Shown piece after piece: positions 5,241 through 7,533 of a DNA stretch of 7,533 bases. Every line of letters begins with the position of its first letter. Positions within the stretch are counted from its first letter, which is position 1. Location of the stretch: positions 1 through 7,533 of the forward strand of contig PMNG01000210.1 in NCBI GenBank assembly GCA_003162615.1, written 5' to 3'. The position numbers and the translations under genes are program-made. The notes beneath the pieces are model-generated. The model saw only the letters and a program-made list of their open reading frames with translations, did not search any database and was not told where the DNA came from. Source of the DNA: Methanothrix sp. (lineage in GTDB: Archaea; Halobacteriota; Methanosarcinia; Methanotrichales; Methanotrichaceae).

Positions 5241-5898
5241 CTGGGAGATCTATTCGAACCTGAAGGCACGAACTCCCCTAGTAGCACGGGCGGACGGTCG
5301 TGGCTTCAAGAAGATCCTGGAGTGCCGCAAAAAGCCGTATGATATGGATTTTGCCCGTTCGATGATAGATGCGACGGTCAAGATCTTCGAAGATTCTGGA
5401 TTGACGCCATCCTTGGCCTTCACCTTTTCCGATGAGATCAGCCTGATTTTTCTAGAGGCACCCTTTTCGGGAAGAGTGGAGAAGATAGACTCCGTCATAG
5501 CTGGTCTCCTCTCAGGCGCGCTCTCGATGGCGTTGGGACGCGTAGTCTCCATGGACTGCAGGGTTGTATCAGTTTGCAGAGCTGAGATAGTCGAGTACCT
5601 AGTAGACCGACAGGACGAGACATGGAGAAATCACGTCTTTTCCTATGGATTCTACATGCTATTGAAGGATGGGCTGACCAATACCCAAGCCATGGATCAG
5701 CTCCGGAATATGCGGGAGTTCGAGATACACGAGCTTGTTTTCAGAAAAGGAGTCAACTTGGCTAAGACTCCTGCCTGGGAGCGCCGAGGCATGCTGGTTT
5801 ATCGGACGGGCGGGGAGCTTGTTCAGAACTGGGACCTGCCGCTGTTCAAGTCAGAGGAGGGCCAGAGATTAATCGATCAATTAATCGTAGGCAATTAG
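5212..5898 (+). CDS. thg1: Thg1-family 3'-5' nucleotide polymerase (tRNAHis guanylyltransferase-like)
   Basis: Adds nucleotides to the 5' end of tRNA in the 3'-to-5' direction. In eukaryotes Thg1 adds the extra G-1 to tRNAHis; archaeal members do template-dependent 5' addition or repair, because archaeal tRNAHis genes usually encode G-1. The 228 residues begin with WEIYSNLKARTPLVARADGRGF (11-32), containing metal ligand D28, followed by TFSDEISLIF (71-80) with D74/E75, the two-metal catalytic site shared with palm-domain polymerases. WRNHVFSYGFYML (138-150) and KGVNLAKTPAWERRGMLVYR (179-198) match archaeal rather than eukaryotic members, and the eukaryotic HINNLYN motif is absent. The gene is intact with no internal stop. 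The ATG lies inside the PRC-barrel gene with no clear Shine-Dalgarno sequence, suggesting translational coupling. The TAG stop overlaps the convergent YkgJ gene's stop by 4 bases. Confidence 0.93.
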   Translation: MQRNSGKTASWEIYSNLKARTPLVARADGRGFKKILECRKKPYDMDFARSMIDATVKIFEDSGLTPSLAFTFSDEISLIFLEAPFSGRVEKIDSVIAGLLSGALSMALGRVVSMDCRVVSVCRAEIVEYLVDRQDETWRNHVFSYGFYMLLKDGLTNTQAMDQLRNMREFEIHELVFRKGVNLAKTPAWERRGMLVYRTGGELVQNWDLPLFKSEEGQRLIDQLIVGN

Positions 5899-6560
5899 AC
5901 CTTCCTGTACTGCTCGCAGTTATCCTTGACCCCGTTCCATGTAATATGGTGCTCTCCTTCGCTGTCGTGGACGATGTAGGCTCTACCCTTCGTAGGACTG
6001 CCACGCTCGAAATCCGTGTACTTTTCTAGAAGTGCAATGGCCTCCTGGATCTCAGTTATACTTCTAGTTATCACCAGGGCGGCAATCCTCTTTGACTCGT
6101 CTGAGCCGATCTTCTTGCCCAGACCTCGGCACTCCGAGCAGTGTAGTGTTCCATCATCGAGATAAAAGGGATAAGTCTTGCACAGCATGGGACGTGTATG
6201 GTAGATTTTGCATCCCGCAATGGAGTGGAATTTGCATGATTCTCCATCCTTTTTTATTCGCCACTCAAGTGTATGGAAATTGCCCTGTCGATCCCATTCG
6301 CCGATTTTAGGAGGCTCTACAGCGTCCAGCCAACCAACACCAGTTGCTGCTAAAATCCTCCTGATCTCAAATGGGAAAACGACCACACTGTTGTCCTCAC
6401 CGACGCAGCAATCACCACAGCGGAGGCACTCAAAACCGATGGCCCTGATCTGAGAGGCTAAATCTTCGATCGAGATCCTTTTAGTCGCTTCAAGGTTCTT
6501 GTGTAGTTCTTCCTGCAGCTCATCCCTCAGCTTTTTTGAGTTCTGATTTTTGCCGCTCAT
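5895..6560 (-). CDS. YkgJ-family cysteine-cluster protein (putative metal-binding)
   Basis: Member of the YkgJ/UPF0153 group, predicted to hold zinc or an iron-sulfur cluster; no biochemical role is established. From the ATG at 6560 (221 residues) there is a charged helical N-terminus (1-40), then CLRCGDCC (45-52), C109, C117 in CKIYHTRPMLCKTYPF (117-132, second Cys at 127), and HCSEC (140-144). These give the family pattern CxxCxxCC ... C ... CxIYxxRPxxCxxYPF. A short unassigned C-terminal region contains C215. The same frame extends to an upstream codon at 6632, but the added segment would lie inside guaAa and lacks family features. The ATG at 6560 overlaps the guaAa stop as ATGA, favouring that start with translational coupling; an ATG at 6569 is the alternative. 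Its 3' end converges on thg1 with a 4-base overlap. Confidence 0.88.
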   Translation of the reverse strand: MSGKNQNSKKLRDELQEELHKNLEATKRISIEDLASQIRAIGFECLRCGDCCVGEDNSVVVFPFEIRRILAATGVGWLDAVEPPKIGEWDRQGNFHTLEWRIKKDGESCKFHSIAGCKIYHTRPMLCKTYPFYLDDGTLHCSECRGLGKKIGSDESKRIAALVITRSITEIQEAIALLEKYTDFERGSPTKGRAYIVHDSEGEHHITWNGVKDNCEQYRKV

Positions 6561-7102
6561 TTTTTGCATAGCTCGATGAAATTGCGAAGGAGCTTCTGTC
6601 CGTGCTCGGTGTGGACGACCTCGGGATGCCACTGGACGCCGTACAAAGGTCTGTGGACATGTTTCATAGCCTCAATATCGCAGACGTTGGATCTGGCTAG
6701 AATCTCGAAATCCCTTGGCTGCTCTACGACCTGATCGGCGTGGGATGCCCAGGTCTTGAAGGTCTTGGGCAAGCCCTTGAGGATGTCGTTCTCTTTGACA
6801 ACGTCTACCTGAACCTCGGCGTATCCTCCTACGGCTCCGAGAGCTACCCTACCTCCGAAGGTAGTTCCCATGAGCTGCAAACCAAGGCAGATGCCCAGTA
6901 TGGGAATGTCCAGCTCTTTGAGGTAATCAGCACACTTGCCGGCACGCTCCAGGGCAGGGCCTCCACCCAGGATGAGGCCGTTGGCTTCGATCTCCTCGGG
7001 CGGGGTCTGATTTGGGATCAGCTTGCTCTCCACAAAGTCCCTGATGCTCCTGACTATAAGATGATTGAACTGTCCATAGTTGTTGACCACAAGTATACGC
7101 AT
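6557..7102 (-). CDS. guaAa: GMP synthase subunit A (glutamine amidotransferase subunit)
   Basis: Glutaminase half of the archaeal GMP synthase: it hydrolyses glutamine and passes ammonia to GuaAb for amination of XMP. It is a class I amidotransferase. From the ATG at 7102 (181 residues) it has the typical start MRILVVNNYGQFNH, the GGGPA oxyanion loop (46-50), nucleophile C72 in GICLGLQLMG (70-79), and catalytic H159 and E161 in GVQWHPE (155-161). The open frame continues 17 codons upstream to a GTG at 7153, but family members begin at MRILVV and an AGGTG lies 3 bases before 7102, so the shorter form is preferred. A TATA-rich stretch directly upstream (7119-7136) also argues that the extension is promoter. 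It shares an ATGA overlap with the YkgJ gene and forms an operon with it; its partner guaAb is at 81-995. Confidence 0.96.
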   Translation of the reverse strand: MRILVVNNYGQFNHLIVRSIRDFVESKLIPNQTPPEEIEANGLILGGGPALERAGKCADYLKELDIPILGICLGLQLMGTTFGGRVALGAVGGYAEVQVDVVKENDILKGLPKTFKTWASHADQVVEQPRDFEILARSNVCDIEAMKHVHRPLYGVQWHPEVVHTEHGQKLLRNFIELCKK

Positions 7103-7118
7103 TAGCACCTTCACGCCC

Positions 7119-7136
7119 GTTATAAAGATATATTTT
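7119..7136 (-). promoter_or_regulatory. TATA-rich element just upstream of guaAa
   Basis: The minus strand reads AAAATATATCTTTATAAC. The AAAATATAT half (7128-7136) predicts initiation near 7106, giving an almost leaderless guaAa message and leaving the AGGTG (7106-7110) largely outside the transcript. A second, more distant TATA candidate is at 7231-7240. Which is used cannot be told from sequence. Confidence 0.4.
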
Positions 7137-7230
7137 ATGGCTCTGTGAATCACGTTACGTCTCGTATCAAAGATGCCTGGTGCATTGAGGCTCCAAGGCG
7201 CAGGAGAATTGGTAATCCAACCATCGCAAA

Positions 7231-7240
7231 GTTTTATAAC
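7231..7240. promoter_or_regulatory. Near-palindromic TATA element GTTTTATAAC
   Basis: A good archaeal TATA match on either strand. On the minus strand it would start a guaAa transcript near 7210, with a leader of about 110 bases that includes the AGGTG ribosome-binding sequence. On the plus strand it would start near 7262, where I see no gene. Confidence 0.35.
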
Positions 7241-7306
7241 AAACAGAACTTATTGCTTGGTTACTATTAAGAACTACGATCAAACCTGAAAAGTACATTT
7301 CAAGAG

Positions 7307-7328
7307 GTCGACTATCGACGCCTTAAGG
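7307..7328. repeat. Adjacent palindromes GTCGA-CTA-TCGAC and CCTTAAGG
   Basis: Two perfect dyads one base apart in the divergent-looking region right of guaAa. Position suggests a possible regulator site, but nothing nearby identifies a regulator. Confidence 0.3.
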
Positions 7329-7465
7329 AGAGTCCAAATCTACACTTGAACAAATTAGATTAGTAAGCCTGCACAAGAAAATCATCTTGAGGAAACAAGG
7401 ATTTTGCCCAGGGTTCCATACAAGACCTAGGAAGATTTCACATGAACCATTACAACTGAAAAGTA

Positions 7466-7482
7466 GTTGATAAGGCATCAAC
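7466..7482. repeat. Dyad GTTGAT-AAGGC-ATCAAC just upstream of a promoter
   Basis: Perfect 6-bp arms around 5 bases, ending 1 base before the BRE/TATA element at 7484-7502. Archaeal activator sites often lie immediately upstream of the BRE, so this is a candidate activator site for whatever gene begins at the right edge. Confidence 0.3.
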
Positions 7483-7483
7483 G

Positions 7484-7502
7484 TGAAAAATAATTACTTA
7501 AA
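7484..7502 (+). promoter_or_regulatory. Plus-strand promoter, same motif as 1070-1088; gene probably starts at 7524
   Basis: TGAAAAATAA (7484-7493), TTA, then CTTAAA (7497-7502). It matches the motif at 1070-1088 at 16 of 19 positions with identical spacing. The predicted start is near 7523-7525, coinciding with an ATG at 7524-7526, so it may drive a leaderless gene, or an RNA gene, that runs out of the window. Only ten bases of it are present. Confidence 0.45.
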
Positions 7503-7533
7503 CCAGGTTGTTAAGTCAGTGGTATGAATCAGT

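Larger units (their letters stand above)
7103..7533. other. 431-base intergenic region right of guaAa
   Basis: No protein gene is seen on either strand within it. It contains the guaAa promoter candidates (7119-7136, 7231-7240), an inverted repeat GTCGA-CTA-TCGAC (7307-7319) directly followed by the palindrome CCTTAAGG (7321-7328), a dyad GTTGAT/ATCAAC (7466-7482), and a plus-strand promoter (7484-7502) reading toward the right edge. Confidence 0.55.

Noticed and set aside
5212..5898. Pyrrolysine codon inside thg1
   Set aside because: The frame has no internal TAG; the only TAG is the terminal one, and beyond it lies sequence antisense to the YkgJ gene.
6561..6632. Longer YkgJ protein starting at 6632
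   Set aside because: The added residues lie entirely within guaAa, lack family similarity and would destroy the neat ATGA stop-start overlap at 6557-6560.
7103..7153. GuaAa starting from the GTG at 7153
   Set aside because: The family begins at MRILVV, and the extra stretch is a TATA-rich promoter-like sequence.
7103..7533. CRISPR array, insertion sequence or attachment site in the larger gaps
   Set aside because: No regularly spaced repeats, transposase similarity, terminal inverted repeats with target duplication, or tRNA-borne attachment sequence were found.

Overview
This window looks like a chromosomal segment of a methanogenic archaeon, most plausibly from the Methanosarcinales and close to Methanothrix (Methanosaeta). 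The reasons are: GMP synthase split into two separate genes (the archaeal arrangement); an iron-sulfur flavoprotein of the type first described in Methanosarcina thermophila; an archaeal-type Thg1; an archaeal DRG GTPase; a small archaeal PRC-barrel protein; AT-rich TATA-type promoters; and leaderless or near-leaderless starts. Four of the eight genes end in TAG, which argues against a pyrrolysine-using Methanosarcina. The genus is an inference and was not tested by any search.

Layout. On the minus strand, read right to left, are guaAa (6557-7102, glutaminase subunit of GMP synthase) and a YkgJ-type cysteine-cluster protein (5895-6560) joined by an ATGA overlap. Further left on the same strand are an Isf-type iron-sulfur flavoprotein (4266-4850), a DRG-family GTPase with a TGS domain (2696-3799), a secreted, sequon-rich DUF11-like protein (1208-2443), and guaAb (81-995, ATP-pyrophosphatase subunit of GMP synthase). 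On the plus strand a two-gene unit, a PRC-barrel protein (4980-5240) and Thg1 (5212-5898), overlaps by 29 bases. It diverges from isf and converges on the YkgJ gene with a 4-base stop-stop overlap. No insertion sequence, CRISPR array or tRNA was seen.

How the genes relate. guaAa and guaAb encode the two halves of one enzyme that makes GMP from XMP, but they lie about 5.6 kb apart with unrelated genes between. The other genes are mostly informational or housekeeping (DRG with translation, Thg1 with tRNA 5'-end polymerisation, PRC-barrel possibly with cell division), plus a redox flavoprotein and one lineage-specific secreted protein.

The least explained parts are intergenic. A 73%-GC block (1110-1177) can fold into two consecutive hairpins and begins where a plus-strand promoter would start transcription. 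The same 19-position promoter motif (16 identical bases) recurs at 7484-7502 in front of a possible gene at the right edge. Dyads occur upstream of several genes. The 466-base gap at 3800-4265 holds a clear TATA box, an AGATCT-based repeat and two short overlapping open frames that may be a small gene or a remnant.
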